From Acidimicrobiaceae bacterium (GTDB lineage: Bacteria > Actinomycetota > Acidimicrobiia > Acidimicrobiales > RAAP-2), in assembly GCA_003163875.1 (NCBI GenBank), contig PLRK01000134.1, positions 18,588 to 57,101 on the forward strand: a DNA stretch of 38,514 bases. Direction: 5' to 3'. Below the pieces are notes generated by a model, which ran no database searches, had not been told where the DNA came from, and was given only the letters and a program-made list of their open reading frames with translations. The translations under genes were made by a program, and so were the position numbers. Below, piece after piece: positions 1 to 7,937 of the stretch (the stretch's first letter is position 1; every line of letters starts with the position of its first letter).

Positions 1-48
1 AGTTCGCCGTCACCATCGCGATCGCTATGCAGCGAGTCTGAGAGTTTC

Positions 49-708
49 TTACGCTTTAAACGCGGGCGGACGTACGTGGAGTGCTTCGACGAGTTTGAGT
101 CGAAGCGTGTCGACGTCAGCGTCTGCTCCGTAGGACGGTGTGCCTGGTTCTTGGCGCCACGATTCGTCAAGATCACCAGCGTCGACGGGATCAAAACCAA
201 GTTGGTTCACCAAGTCCATCACCACTTTCTTCGCCCGAGGATCGTCACCAGCGACCGGCAGCGCAATACGTCCAGGCGCACCCTCGGGCTTACCGTCCAC
301 GAGTAAGTGCATGGCCTGAATCCCATTGAAGGCCTTGATGACGGGAAATCCAATTTGATTCGAGACCCACCGGCTCTCGGCGACGCCATCTTCGATTGCT
401 TGGATGAGACCATCGCGCTGCTGGGGATAGTAGTTGCCCGTGTCAATCACGACAACGTCCTGCGCCGCACCATCAAGAAAACCAATGGGCAGATCGGGTA
501 CGTTCTTTTCGGGAATCGTTACCACGACGACGTCGGCGTCAATTGCTGCCTCGGACACGCTCACCGGTGTCGCCCCGGTCTCACTCGCGAGTTCGGCCAA
601 CGTTTCGGGTCCGCGCGAATTCGCGACACGAACCTCGTGCCCTAGTGCACAAAATCGCTTCGTGAGCGTGCTGCCAATGTTCCCGGCGCCAATGATGCCT
701 ATCTTCAT
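49..708 (-). CDS. NADPH-dependent F420 reductase-like NAD(P)-binding protein
   Basis: A 219-residue protein opens directly with a Rossmann dinucleotide-binding motif (KIGIIGAGNIGSTL), followed by the pattern of the F420-dependent NADP oxidoreductase family. Members are small cytosolic reductases that bind NADP(H). Many reduce F420, but others act on different substrates, so the substrate is not assigned. An in-frame start lies nine codons upstream (735). I prefer the ATG at 708 because it puts the beta strand of the nucleotide fold at the N-terminus, as in the family, and has an AGGGA-like element a few bases upstream. It is the last gene of the leftward IclR-dehydrogenase run, 56 bp after the alcohol dehydrogenase, so it is probably co-transcribed with the sugar-acid locus. 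Family is confident; role in the pathway is inference. Confidence 0.85.
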   Translation of the reverse strand: MKIGIIGAGNIGSTLTKRFCALGHEVRVANSRGPETLAELASETGATPVSVSEAAIDADVVVVTIPEKNVPDLPIGFLDGAAQDVVVIDTGNYYPQQRDGLIQAIEDGVAESRWVSNQIGFPVIKAFNGIQAMHLLVDGKPEGAPGRIALPVAGDDPRAKKVVMDLVNQLGFDPVDAGDLDESWRQEPGTPSYGADADVDTLRLKLVEALHVRPPAFKA

Positions 709-764
709 AACGTCCCTAACCCTCGTCTTCGCCACCTGCGCCTCAAAAGAACCTACCGCTAGGA

Positions 765-1775
765 CTACGCATGGTGGGCAGGCATCGCGATAACCACTTT
801 GCCGCGCGCCTCGCCTGCCTGCACCCCTCGAAGCGCGGCGACCGCGTCGCTCGCGTGCTCGAGGTCAAAACGATGCGTGATAAGAAACGAAGGCTGCAAA
901 TCGAGTTGGTTGACCCGGCGAACGACCTCAGTGAACGCCTCGCTCGTGTAGGAGAAGCTCCCTTGAATGACGAGGTCGTTATTCACCACGTCATCAGGAG
1001 CCAGTTCAACGTGCGATCCGTGCGGCGGCAAGCCGAGCAGGATCACCATGCCTCCTCGGTCGCACCGAGCCAACGCGCTCGCGACGCCGTCGATCGACCC
1101 TGACGCCTCGATCACGAGGTCGTAACTCTCTGCGGTGGGGTTCACGTGAAAAGACGTGGCGCCCGCCCGCAATGCCAGATCACGCTGCTCGGAGCGACGT
1201 CCTATGACGTCGATGACGCGAGGATCGAAGAGTCTCACCATGTGAGCACTGAGCAAGGCAATCGTGCCGTCACCCACTACCGCGACGCGCGCGCGCGGTG
1301 CGAGAGGAAATCGACTCAGGGCTCGCCACACAACGGCCATTGGTTCGATGAGCACGGCGTCGTCGAGCGACACGTCGGTGCCAATTGCGTGCACGAGTCG
1401 CGTGGGCACGCTGATCAAGTCAGCGAGGGCCCCCGGTCGAGTAAAGCCAATCTCGTCGTAGGTCGCACAAAGATTGGTCGCGCCGCGCCGACAGCAGTCG
1501 CACACCCCGCACGGCACGACGCCTTCGACGACCACCCGAGTTCCCGGTGGTCCAATGCCCTCCGCCGGCTCGAGGAGTTGGCCCACCCATTCGTGCCCGA
1601 GCACGAGCGGATAGCGAACGTACGTCGGGTCAATGGTGGCGTCGATCAATTCCAAATCGGTGCCGCATACGCCCGCGAGCAGTGGCGTCACTATCGTTTC
1701 GTCAGCGACCCTCGAAGGCGTGGGCCAGTCACGAACACTCGCCTCGTTCGCACCGGCGACGACGAAGGCTCTCAC
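765..1775 (-). CDS. Zinc-dependent alcohol/polyol dehydrogenase (MDR family)
   Basis: A 336-residue medium-chain dehydrogenase. Catalytic zinc ligands are visible as C37 in GVCGTDLE and H61-E62 in GHEW. The structural zinc loop has cysteines 89, 92, 95 and 103, with an extra C94. The NAD(P)-binding motif VAVVGDGTIALLS follows near residue 165. Such enzymes oxidise secondary hydroxyls of sugars, polyols or threonine-like substrates. The GTG start overlaps the stop of the upstream IclR gene by 4 bp (GTGA), so the two are translationally coupled. Beside an IlvD-type dehydratase and a 2,5-dioxovalerate-type dehydrogenase, a likely job is the first oxidation of the imported sugar or sugar derivative. 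The exact substrate cannot be read from the sequence. Confidence 0.88.
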   Translation of the reverse strand: MRAFVVAGANEASVRDWPTPSRVADETIVTPLLAGVCGTDLELIDATIDPTYVRYPLVLGHEWVGQLLEPAEGIGPPGTRVVVEGVVPCGVCDCCRRGATNLCATYDEIGFTRPGALADLISVPTRLVHAIGTDVSLDDAVLIEPMAVVWRALSRFPLAPRARVAVVGDGTIALLSAHMVRLFDPRVIDVIGRRSEQRDLALRAGATSFHVNPTAESYDLVIEASGSIDGVASALARCDRGGMVILLGLPPHGSHVELAPDDVVNNDLVIQGSFSYTSEAFTEVVRRVNQLDLQPSFLITHRFDLEHASDAVAALRGVQAGEARGKVVIAMPAHHA

Positions 1776-2581
1776 GAGGGGCTCTTGGCCCGAGCTCCGC
1801 CCAACATCGCGGTGAGTCGATCCGCGTGTTCTCGAACGGTGATGCCGAGTTGTCGTACCTCACGAAGTGGCACATCTACCTTGAGTCCCGTGACACTCAA
1901 CGCGCCGACGCACAATCGCTGATGATCAAAGATCGCCGCTCCGACGCAAAAGACGCCTTCAGCCTCTTCCTCGTCGTCGAGGGCGTAGCCTTCACCGCGC
2001 ACACGTTCGAGCTCGCGCAACAGAGCATCGACATCCGTCAGGGTCTTTGGCGTATGGCGAGCCATTCCCGCCTCACCCACTAAGCGGCGAACTTCCTCGT
2101 CACCGAGATACGCGAGGATCGCCTTGCCCGCGGCGGTCGCGTGCGGCTCTTCACGCTGGCCCAGTGGTGCGTGGAAGCGAATGGACCCTTCGCCATCGAT
2201 ACGTTCGAGGAAGACTGGATAGCCTGCTTCGTTCATGGCGAGACGAGCGGTCATGCCCGTCACCGAGGACAACTCGCGCAAGGTCGGCAGTCCCAGCTCG
2301 GCGATGGAGGTTTGTTGCCCGACGAGATCACCCAAACGCAAGAGATTGAGTCCAAGGACGTAACGCGGTCCGGGTTCAATGGCTCGAAGAAGTCCCGCGA
2401 CAGCGAGGGTTCGCGCGAGGGCGAGGGCGGTGCTCTTGGCGACGCCCAAACGCTCACCAATCTCCGTCACGCTTAAGCCTTTGGCCCCGTGCTTCGCGAT
2501 TTCGTCCAACAAAAACGCCGCGCGCGCTACCGACTGGACTTGGTAACGATGGTCACCCAGGATCTTGGTGGTGTTCGGCAC
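1772..2581 (-). CDS. IclR-family transcriptional regulator of the sugar-acid locus
   Basis: A 269-residue regulator with an N-terminal winged helix-turn-helix (LSVTEIGERLGVAKSTALAL, about residues 35-55) and a C-terminal IclR effector domain containing the GKAILAYL segment near residue 155. It is divergent from the rightward dehydratase/ABC operon and heads the leftward dehydrogenase run, the usual position of a local catabolic regulator. No other start exists nearby upstream. The GTG start lies exactly 6 nt after TATTGT, so the mRNA may be leaderless, and I see no Shine-Dalgarno sequence. A TCCGTCTAT half-site overlaps that -10, which suggests autoregulation. The effector is probably a pathway intermediate (inference). 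Confidence 0.9.
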   Translation of the reverse strand: MPNTTKILGDHRYQVQSVARAAFLLDEIAKHGAKGLSVTEIGERLGVAKSTALALARTLAVAGLLRAIEPGPRYVLGLNLLRLGDLVGQQTSIAELGLPTLRELSSVTGMTARLAMNEAGYPVFLERIDGEGSIRFHAPLGQREEPHATAAGKAILAYLGDEEVRRLVGEAGMARHTPKTLTDVDALLRELERVRGEGYALDDEEEAEGVFCVGAAIFDHQRLCVGALSVTGLKVDVPLREVRQLGITVREHADRLTAMLGGARAKSPS

Positions 2582-2587
2582 GACAAA

Positions 2588-2593
2588 ACAATA
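2588..2593 (-). promoter_or_regulatory. Candidate -10 element of the IclR gene (leaderless start)
   Basis: On the minus strand TATTGT is followed by six bases and then the GTG start at 2581. This fits a leaderless transcript beginning at or next to the start codon. The -35 region is not obvious. Confidence 0.45.
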
Positions 2594-2663
2594 GACGGAA
2601 AATTAACACGACTGTCGATTTCACGCTTGACCGGGGCCAGAATGAGTGCTTGAATCCGTCTAT
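2591..2663. promoter_or_regulatory. Widely spaced inverted 9-bp half-sites in the divergent IclR/catabolic promoter region
   Basis: ATAGACGGA at 2591-2599 and its exact reverse complement TCCGTCTAT at 2655-2663 flank the divergent promoters. One overlaps the candidate -10 of the IclR gene; the other lies at the candidate -10/+1 of the rightward operon. IclR proteins bind as dimers or tetramers, so two separated sites bridged by a tetramer are plausible. Binding is inference. Confidence 0.5.
2627..2655 (+). promoter_or_regulatory. Candidate promoter of the sugar-acid catabolic operon
   Basis: TTGACC (2627-2632) is followed by a 17-bp spacer and TTGAAT (2650-2655). Transcription would begin near 2662, within the right-hand half-site. 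If correct, the TTG at 2650 cannot be the start of the first gene and the GTG at 2707 is favoured. Only a moderate match to the sigma-70 consensus. Confidence 0.35.
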
Positions 2664-2706
2664 CAATACCGATACCCGTTTTGTAGAGCCGAACAGGATC
2701 GCGCGC

Positions 2707-3822
2707 GTGCAGCCTCGAGCCGCCGGCGCGAAAGAGAAAGTGGCGACCATTCGCCTACGTCACGGTTCGTCGCCGCTGGTGTTGAGTACCCCGGGATCGG
2801 TCAATTGGCGAAGCGGTGGGTTATCTGACCCTATCGACATCACCGCAGCGAGCGACGCCGTCTGGACGGTCGATACCGAAAGCGGCAATGCGCTCGTCAC
2901 CACCGAGGTCGAAGCTCCTCGACTACTACATGACTTTCGGGTCAACGAACTCGGTTGGGAGCTCATCGCCGTACCCTGGTTCGATGCAGGTGCGATGCTT
3001 GAAGCCGTCTGCGCGTTCGCGAACGTGCCGCCATCGGAACTCTTAAGCGACCGCGACGACGTTGGCACCAACGTCCGCGACGAACTCGTGGCAATTCGAA
3101 TGTCGTTGAACAGTGCCGAACGCGATGAGCTCCGCGACCTTGGGATGCTCGTCGGCGCCGCACTTGGTGAGGGCATTGACGCGTGGCGCCCAGGGGTCAG
3201 CACCGATTTCAACACTGCGGCCGTCATCAGCGCGTACCTCGAAGCGCGTGGCGCGAAGGCCGTGTGTTTGATCGTCGGAGGTGACGAGCGCCTACGATCC
3301 TTTCGTCATCCACTCGCTACCGGTGCCGTCGTACGTGATGCCATCATGGCTGTCGTCGTCGCTCGCAGAGCCGGGATGCACGTCGCCGCGACACGCGTGT
3401 GCGTGCGACGCGCCGATGACGAGATCGTCACCATCATGCGAGCGCTGAACCCCATCAACGACGCGGTGCTCGAAGCGTCCAAGTCAGGCGGGACCTGGGG
3501 CGAGAGCATGCAAGCGCTCGCCAAAGCGTACGAGATGGCGGGTCGAAAGGACCAGTGGCGCGAGCACTTCCAGGGCGGTCCCATTGGTTTCGAACAACGA
3601 GAATTCGAACTGGCGCCCACGCAAAGTGACTCGCCCTTCTGGTATCTGGCCCGAGAAGTCGATACCGCCGTTGCTTGGAACCCGAGCTTGCGCGGCGGAG
3701 CGAAGATTGAAGAAACGTACCTCATCGGCTCGGAGCTGGAATTACTCAGCGTGACCCCTCACTGGCCGCTCCTCCAAAGTCCTGACGGCACGCAGCGAAG
3801 TGCACTGCGCGTGTTGGCATGA
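2707..3822 (+). CDS. M24 (creatinase/aminopeptidase P)-like protein lacking most metal ligands
   Basis: The protein has the two-domain creatinase/prolidase layout. An N-terminal domain contains a STPGSVNW segment, and a C-terminal pita-bread domain follows. Counting from the longer TTG-started reading (2650), the usual Asp metal-ligand segments read VVARRAG (237-242) and AATR (246-249) instead of DxG and DxTR. The usual TGHGIG region reads HFQGGPIG (306-313). Only the last Glu (IEET, 353-356) looks retained. A two-metal peptidase activity is therefore unlikely; creatinase itself works without metal. I chose GTG 2707 (371 aa) because AGGA precedes it by 8 nt and a promoter/operator seems to cover 2650. 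The TTG at 2650 (390 aa) and GTG at 2740 remain possible. First gene of the rightward operon, 19 bp before the U32 gene. Confidence 0.78.
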   Translation: MQPRAAGAKEKVATIRLRHGSSPLVLSTPGSVNWRSGGLSDPIDITAASDAVWTVDTESGNALVTTEVEAPRLLHDFRVNELGWELIAVPWFDAGAMLEAVCAFANVPPSELLSDRDDVGTNVRDELVAIRMSLNSAERDELRDLGMLVGAALGEGIDAWRPGVSTDFNTAAVISAYLEARGAKAVCLIVGGDERLRSFRHPLATGAVVRDAIMAVVVARRAGMHVAATRVCVRRADDEIVTIMRALNPINDAVLEASKSGGTWGESMQALAKAYEMAGRKDQWREHFQGGPIGFEQREFELAPTQSDSPFWYLAREVDTAVAWNPSLRGGAKIEETYLIGSELELLSVTPHWPLLQSPDGTQRSALRVLA

Positions 3823-3841
3823 TGCGAAAGAAAGGTTCACG

Positions 3842-4783
3842 ATGAGCAACGGTTCGGGCAGTCCCCGAGGTTCAGCGGCGCTGTCGCGACACCTCGGTTC
3901 CAGTAGTGAAGTCGTACGCGAAAGTACAGCTAGATTCCCTGATGGAGCGCACTTTCGAATCGAAATTCCGAGCGTCGAGAATCCCGAAGCCCTTCGCGCT
4001 GTCGTGCACGAAGGACACGAGCGCAAGGTACCGATTCACCGCGCGTCTCAAGGTAGCGGCGCGATGCTGCTCTCCAACGAAGACCTGCGAGAGATGGCCC
4101 GCATCGGCGCTGACGAAGGGATAGAGGTAAATCTCTTCGTGGGTCCGCGTGAAGAATATGGCGTCGGAGGCGCAGTGCGAAGCCCCGAAGGACTCCTCTT
4201 CTCGGGGCGTTTACGAGGTTTCCACCAACTTCGCTACGCCATTGAAGACATCGAGCGCGCCGTCGACGCGGGGATTCGTGGTTTCTTGATCGCCGACGCT
4301 GGACTACTCGAGATACTTTCGACGATGGTCAGTGCCGGCGAACTCCCCGCCAGCATCGTGTGGAAGGTGTCAGCGGTGATCGCTCCTTCCAATCCGGTGA
4401 CGTTTCGCCAACTCGTCGGCCTCGGCGGCACAACAATCAACGTGCCCAGTGACATCACGCTGCACGAACTCGCCGAGATACGTACCCTCAGCGATGCGCC
4501 CATCGACTTGTACCTTGAGTCACCTGATGCCATGGGTGGCGTCGTCCGCGGTCACGAAATCGCCGAGATTGCGCTCGTCGCAGCACCGTTGTACGCGAAG
4601 TTCGGACTACGCAATGCGCGCCCCGTCTATCCGGCGGGCATCCAGTTGAGCGCCGACGTCCTCGGAAACGTGCGCGAGAAAGTTCGACGCGCCCAACTCG
4701 CCCTCGAGTGGCTCGATCTGTCGACGCTCGACCTGACGATCTCCAAACCGGGAGCTGAAGGCATAGGAGTTCCCGAGCCGTGA
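3842..4783 (+). CDS. U32-family (peptidase U32-like) TIM-barrel protein
   Basis: A 313-residue cytosolic protein that resembles the short U32-like proteins found beside sugar ABC importers in actinobacteria. Recognisable segments are RFPDGAHFRIEIPSVE, IHRASQGSGAMLL, EVNLFVGPREEY, a repeated beta-strand/helix rhythm typical of a TIM barrel, and KFGLRNARPVYPAG near the C-terminus. U32 members include collagenase-like peptidases and RNA/ubiquinone hydroxylation enzymes, so the name does not establish proteolysis. I see no Cys set for an iron-sulfur cluster. An in-frame start at 3800 overlaps the previous gene; ATG 3842 has AAAGG six bases upstream and is preferred. It overlaps the dehydratase start by 4 bp, so it is probably made in step with it. 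Function in this pathway is unknown. Confidence 0.8.
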   Translation: MSNGSGSPRGSAALSRHLGSSSEVVRESTARFPDGAHFRIEIPSVENPEALRAVVHEGHERKVPIHRASQGSGAMLLSNEDLREMARIGADEGIEVNLFVGPREEYGVGGAVRSPEGLLFSGRLRGFHQLRYAIEDIERAVDAGIRGFLIADAGLLEILSTMVSAGELPASIVWKVSAVIAPSNPVTFRQLVGLGGTTINVPSDITLHELAEIRTLSDAPIDLYLESPDAMGGVVRGHEIAEIALVAAPLYAKFGLRNARPVYPAGIQLSADVLGNVREKVRRAQLALEWLDLSTLDLTISKPGAEGIGVPEP

Positions 4784-6495
4784 ACTTGCGCAGCGACCAC
4801 TGGATCAAGGGTGACGACGAAGTCGCCCTCGACAGTCGTGTCGCTCTTCGCATGGCGGGTGCAGACGTGAGCGCCGAAGGGAATCGGCCAATCATCGGCA
4901 TCGCTAATTCCTCGAGCGACCTCAACCCGTGCAACCAACCCCTCGCCGCGCTCGTCGCACCACTCAAAGAGAGCATCGCGAACGCCGGCGGCGTCGCCCT
5001 GGAATTTCCGGTGATGTCCCTCGGCGAAGACCTCATGAAACCCACCGCGATGTTGTATCGAAACTTGCTCGCAATGGAGCTTGAGGAATCGATTCGAAGC
5101 CAACCACTCGACGCGGTCATCATCCTTGCGGGTTGCGATAAGTCGGTGCCCGGCGCGCTGATGGGCGCCTTCAGCACCAATGTTCCTGTCCTGCTCATGG
5201 TCGCCGGACCGCGACCGACCGCGACCTTCGAAGGAAAGAGGATCGGGACCGGAACTGATTTGTGGCGACTCTGGGATCAGCGACGCTCGGGGGAACTCTC
5301 CGATGAACGTTGGGCGGCGCTGGAAAAAGCGTTGACGCTCGGTAAAGGCACGTGCAACACCATGGGTACCGCCTCATCCATGGGCGCCATCTGTGAGGCA
5401 CTCGGACTCGCCTTCCCCGGTTCGACGTCAATTCCCGCCGGTGATCCTCGCCACGACGCCATTGCCCGCCTTCTCGGCCAGCGATGTGTTGAGCTCGTAC
5501 GTGACGAGAACGGCGCCTCGAATCAAGTGACACCCGGACACCTGCGAAACGCTCTGATTACATTGTGCGCGATTGGGGGATCCACCAACGCCGTCATCCA
5601 CCTCACCGCGATGGCTCGGCGACTCGGTCACGACGTTCGTCTCGACGAACTCGACCAACTCTCACGGACCACCCCGGTGCTCGTCGACGTCGAACCTTCG
5701 GGTACGGCGTTGATGCAAGACCTTGATGACGCGGGAGGGTTACCAACACTTTTTCGTGAACTCGGTGAACGGCTCGACCCCGAGACCATCTTGGCGAACG
5801 GTGCCACGATGAAAGAGACGCAGTCACTCGCCCGTAGCGCCAACGGCGTGGTGAGGTCGTTGAGCGATCCCGTCGACGCGGCGGGCGCCTTTCGAGTCGT
5901 CTCGGGCAACCTCGCTCCCGACGGAGCGTTGATCAAGCGCTCGGCCGCGAGCGAGTCACTACTCTCACACCGGGGACCCGCCTACGTCATTGCGAGTCAC
6001 GACGAATTGGCCCAGCGCACGGGGCCGGACTCGCACTGCCCCGAGGACGCGGTGTTGGTCTTTGCCGGCGTTGGCCCGGTCGGCGGACCCGGAATGCCCG
6101 AATGGGGCATGATCCCAATTCCCGAACCATTGCTCGCACGCGGGGTCACCGACATGGTGCGCGTCACGGACGCTCGAATGAGCGGTACCAGTTACGGCAC
6201 GGTGTTCCTGCACGTCGCGCCCGAAGCCGCCATTGGCGGAGCGCTCGGACTCGTGCGCGACGGCGACATGGTGCGCGTCGATGCGGATGCGGGCCTGCTC
6301 GAACTCGAGGTCTCGAGCGACGAACTCTCCTCGCGCGTTTCGAACGTGCCCACACGAAGGGCAAGCGCACGAGGATTCACCGAGTTCTATCGTCAGCACG
6401 TCAGTCAAGCCCCCGAGGGCTGCGACTTTGATTTTTTGGTTCAACCGCGCGGTCACGCACCGCGACTTGTTGAGCCTGTCGTAGGAAGGTCTTGA
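4780..6495 (+). CDS. IlvD/Edd-family dehydratase (probable sugar-acid dehydratase)
   Basis: A 571-residue, full-length member of the dihydroxyacid/sugar-acid dehydratase family. Iron-sulfur ligands are visible as C51 (NPCNQ), C119 (GCDKSVPG, with the K121 position that binds the metal as carbamate) and C192 (GKGTCNTMG). The active-site serine is S468 in RMSGTSYG. Family members eliminate water from 2,3-dihydroxy acids such as arabinonate, xylonate, gluconate or dihydroxyisovalerate, giving a 2-keto(-3-deoxy) acid. No other branched-chain amino-acid gene is nearby. The surrounding sugar importer and semialdehyde dehydrogenase argue for an aldonate substrate, not for IlvD proper. GTG start, with AGGAG about 12 nt upstream, overlapping the U32 stop. 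Confidence 0.88.
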   Translation: MNLRSDHWIKGDDEVALDSRVALRMAGADVSAEGNRPIIGIANSSSDLNPCNQPLAALVAPLKESIANAGGVALEFPVMSLGEDLMKPTAMLYRNLLAMELEESIRSQPLDAVIILAGCDKSVPGALMGAFSTNVPVLLMVAGPRPTATFEGKRIGTGTDLWRLWDQRRSGELSDERWAALEKALTLGKGTCNTMGTASSMGAICEALGLAFPGSTSIPAGDPRHDAIARLLGQRCVELVRDENGASNQVTPGHLRNALITLCAIGGSTNAVIHLTAMARRLGHDVRLDELDQLSRTTPVLVDVEPSGTALMQDLDDAGGLPTLFRELGERLDPETILANGATMKETQSLARSANGVVRSLSDPVDAAGAFRVVSGNLAPDGALIKRSAASESLLSHRGPAYVIASHDELAQRTGPDSHCPEDAVLVFAGVGPVGGPGMPEWGMIPIPEPLLARGVTDMVRVTDARMSGTSYGTVFLHVAPEAAIGGALGLVRDGDMVRVDADAGLLELEVSSDELSSRVSNVPTRRASARGFTEFYRQHVSQAPEGCDFDFLVQPRGHAPRLVEPVVGRS

Positions 6496-6560
6496 GAAGT
6501 GAGAGCTTCACGAGAGGAGAGGTTCAGGGTGAACTTCGATCAAGTAGTAGGAGGACAGAC

Positions 6561-7859
6561 TTGAAACGGATACGATCCAGGGGAATCGGAGTGGTTGCCG
6601 CCGCTCTGATGCTGGCGGGGACGTTCTACGCCGCCGTGCCAGCCTCCGCCAGCGCGAAGATTTCACTCGTGCTCTGGCAGAATTACGGCACCGAACAAAA
6701 CGCCGTCGCGACGACGAACCTCATCAAGGCGTTCGAGAAGTTGAATCCGAACATCACGATCAAGGATGTCGCCCAGCCCGGCACCAACTATTTCCAGTTA
6801 TTGCAGTCAGCCGCTATCTCGGGCAATGGTCCCGACCTTGCAGTGATGTGGACGGGAATCTATGACCTCCAGTATTCGAGCTTCCTCGAAAACTTGAAGG
6901 GCAATGTACCCGCCGCGGATTTGGCAAAGATGGAGAACCTGCAGTGGGAAGCCCCGAACTACGACACGTCCAAGGGTGAGTACGTGATGCCACTTGAGAC
7001 GCAGTTCTACATTGGCTTCTACAACAAGAAGCTCTTCAAGGAAGCGGGCATTACATCAGTGCCAACCGACTGGGCACAGCTCTTCGCTGACTCAAAGTTA
7101 CTGAAGGCTAAGGGCATCCAGCCCCTCGTCTACGGCAACGGCGGCCAAGCCATCAGCACGGAGTTCTACCCCTGGTACGACATGAGCTACATGATGATCG
7201 GTGCTCACAGTCTTTCTCAGTGGAAGGGTCTCTACGACGGCTCCATCCCGTGGACGTCCCCGACGAACGTCGCGCAGTTGAAGAATTGGGCAACTCTCGA
7301 AAAGGACGGCTATACCAACTCTGACGTGTTGACGAACACCGCCAACATCCAGCAGTTCGAAAAGGGCAAGGCGGCGATGTTGGTCGACGGCACGTGGGAC
7401 ACAGCCGACTACACCAAGGCCATGGGTTCGAACGTCGCAGCGTTCGTACCACCTTTCTCCACTACTCCCATCAAGGGTGTCGTCGACTTTGCCGGTGACG
7501 GATTCTCGGTGACGAAGTACTCGAAGAACAAGGCGGCTGCATTCAAGTTCCTCGACTTCTTGTCTACGACCGAGGCCGGCAACATCATCAACGCCGCAGG
7601 ACTCATCCCGGACATCAAGGGTCTTACGACGACGAACCCGGTCAACCAGGAAATGTTGGACTTCGTCACCAAGGACCACTACACGGTGTATCCGATGATG
7701 GACAACTTCGTCCAAGTGAACGTTGGTAACGCGGCGGACAAAGTCCTGCCCGCGGTGCTGGCGAACCAGCAGTCAGCAATCTCGGCGCTGGAAAACATGC
7801 AACAAGCGTGGCAGCAACTGCCAGCAAATCAACGCAGTCCATCGGCCTACGCAGGCTAA
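6561..7859 (+). CDS. Sugar ABC transporter substrate-binding protein
   Basis: A 432-residue secreted binding protein of the MalE/UgpB type (extracellular solute-binding family 1). It has a basic N-terminus (KRIRSRG), a hydrophobic core and an Ala-rich cleavage region ending near ASASA, then KISLVLWQNYG, and a C-terminal helical lobe. No lipobox cysteine is visible. The TTG at 6561 is chosen because GGAGGA lies six bases upstream and the signal peptide begins immediately. An upstream in-frame start at 6492 would add 23 residues before the signal and overlap the dehydratase. It captures the sugar or sugar derivative for the two permeases that follow. A strong hairpin directly after its stop probably sets its expression above the permeases. 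Confidence 0.9.
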   Translation: MKRIRSRGIGVVAAALMLAGTFYAAVPASASAKISLVLWQNYGTEQNAVATTNLIKAFEKLNPNITIKDVAQPGTNYFQLLQSAAISGNGPDLAVMWTGIYDLQYSSFLENLKGNVPAADLAKMENLQWEAPNYDTSKGEYVMPLETQFYIGFYNKKLFKEAGITSVPTDWAQLFADSKLLKAKGIQPLVYGNGGQAISTEFYPWYDMSYMMIGAHSLSQWKGLYDGSIPWTSPTNVAQLKNWATLEKDGYTNSDVLTNTANIQQFEKGKAAMLVDGTWDTADYTKAMGSNVAAFVPPFSTTPIKGVVDFAGDGFSVTKYSKNKAAAFKFLDFLSTTEAGNIINAAGLIPDIKGLTTTNPVNQEMLDFVTKDHYTVYPMMDNFVQVNVGNAADKVLPAVLANQQSAISALENMQQAWQQLPANQRSPSAYAG

Positions 7860-7869
7860 GACGCGCTAC

Positions 7870-7905
7870 GCGATTGTCCCACCCGGCGACGGGTGGGACA
7901 ATCGC
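7870..7905 (+). promoter_or_regulatory. Intercistronic GC-rich hairpin after the sugar-binding protein gene
   Basis: A perfect 15-bp stem (GCGATTGTCCCACCC with its complement at 7891-7905) encloses a 6-nt loop. No U-tract follows, so it is not a classic terminator. It fits a 3'-end stabiliser or partial attenuator that yields more binding protein than permease. Confidence 0.75.
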
Positions 7906-7937
7906 TGTAACACCCTCAACGAGAACGACGGAACTAG

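Noticed and set aside
3..41. Possible C-terminal tail (TGA at 39-41) of a gene entering from the left
   Set aside because: Only about 12 codons are visible and all three plus-strand frames are equally open here, so it cannot be supported.
1146..1922. 258-codon open frame on the plus strand
   Set aside because: Lies antisense to the zinc dehydrogenase and IclR genes; its translation has no family-like pattern and is rich in Arg/His/Ser, as expected from a shadow frame of GC-rich coding DNA.
7870..7905. Rho-independent terminator
   Set aside because: The stem is strong, but the following bases (TGTAACACC) contain no U-tract and the permease genes downstream need the same transcript.
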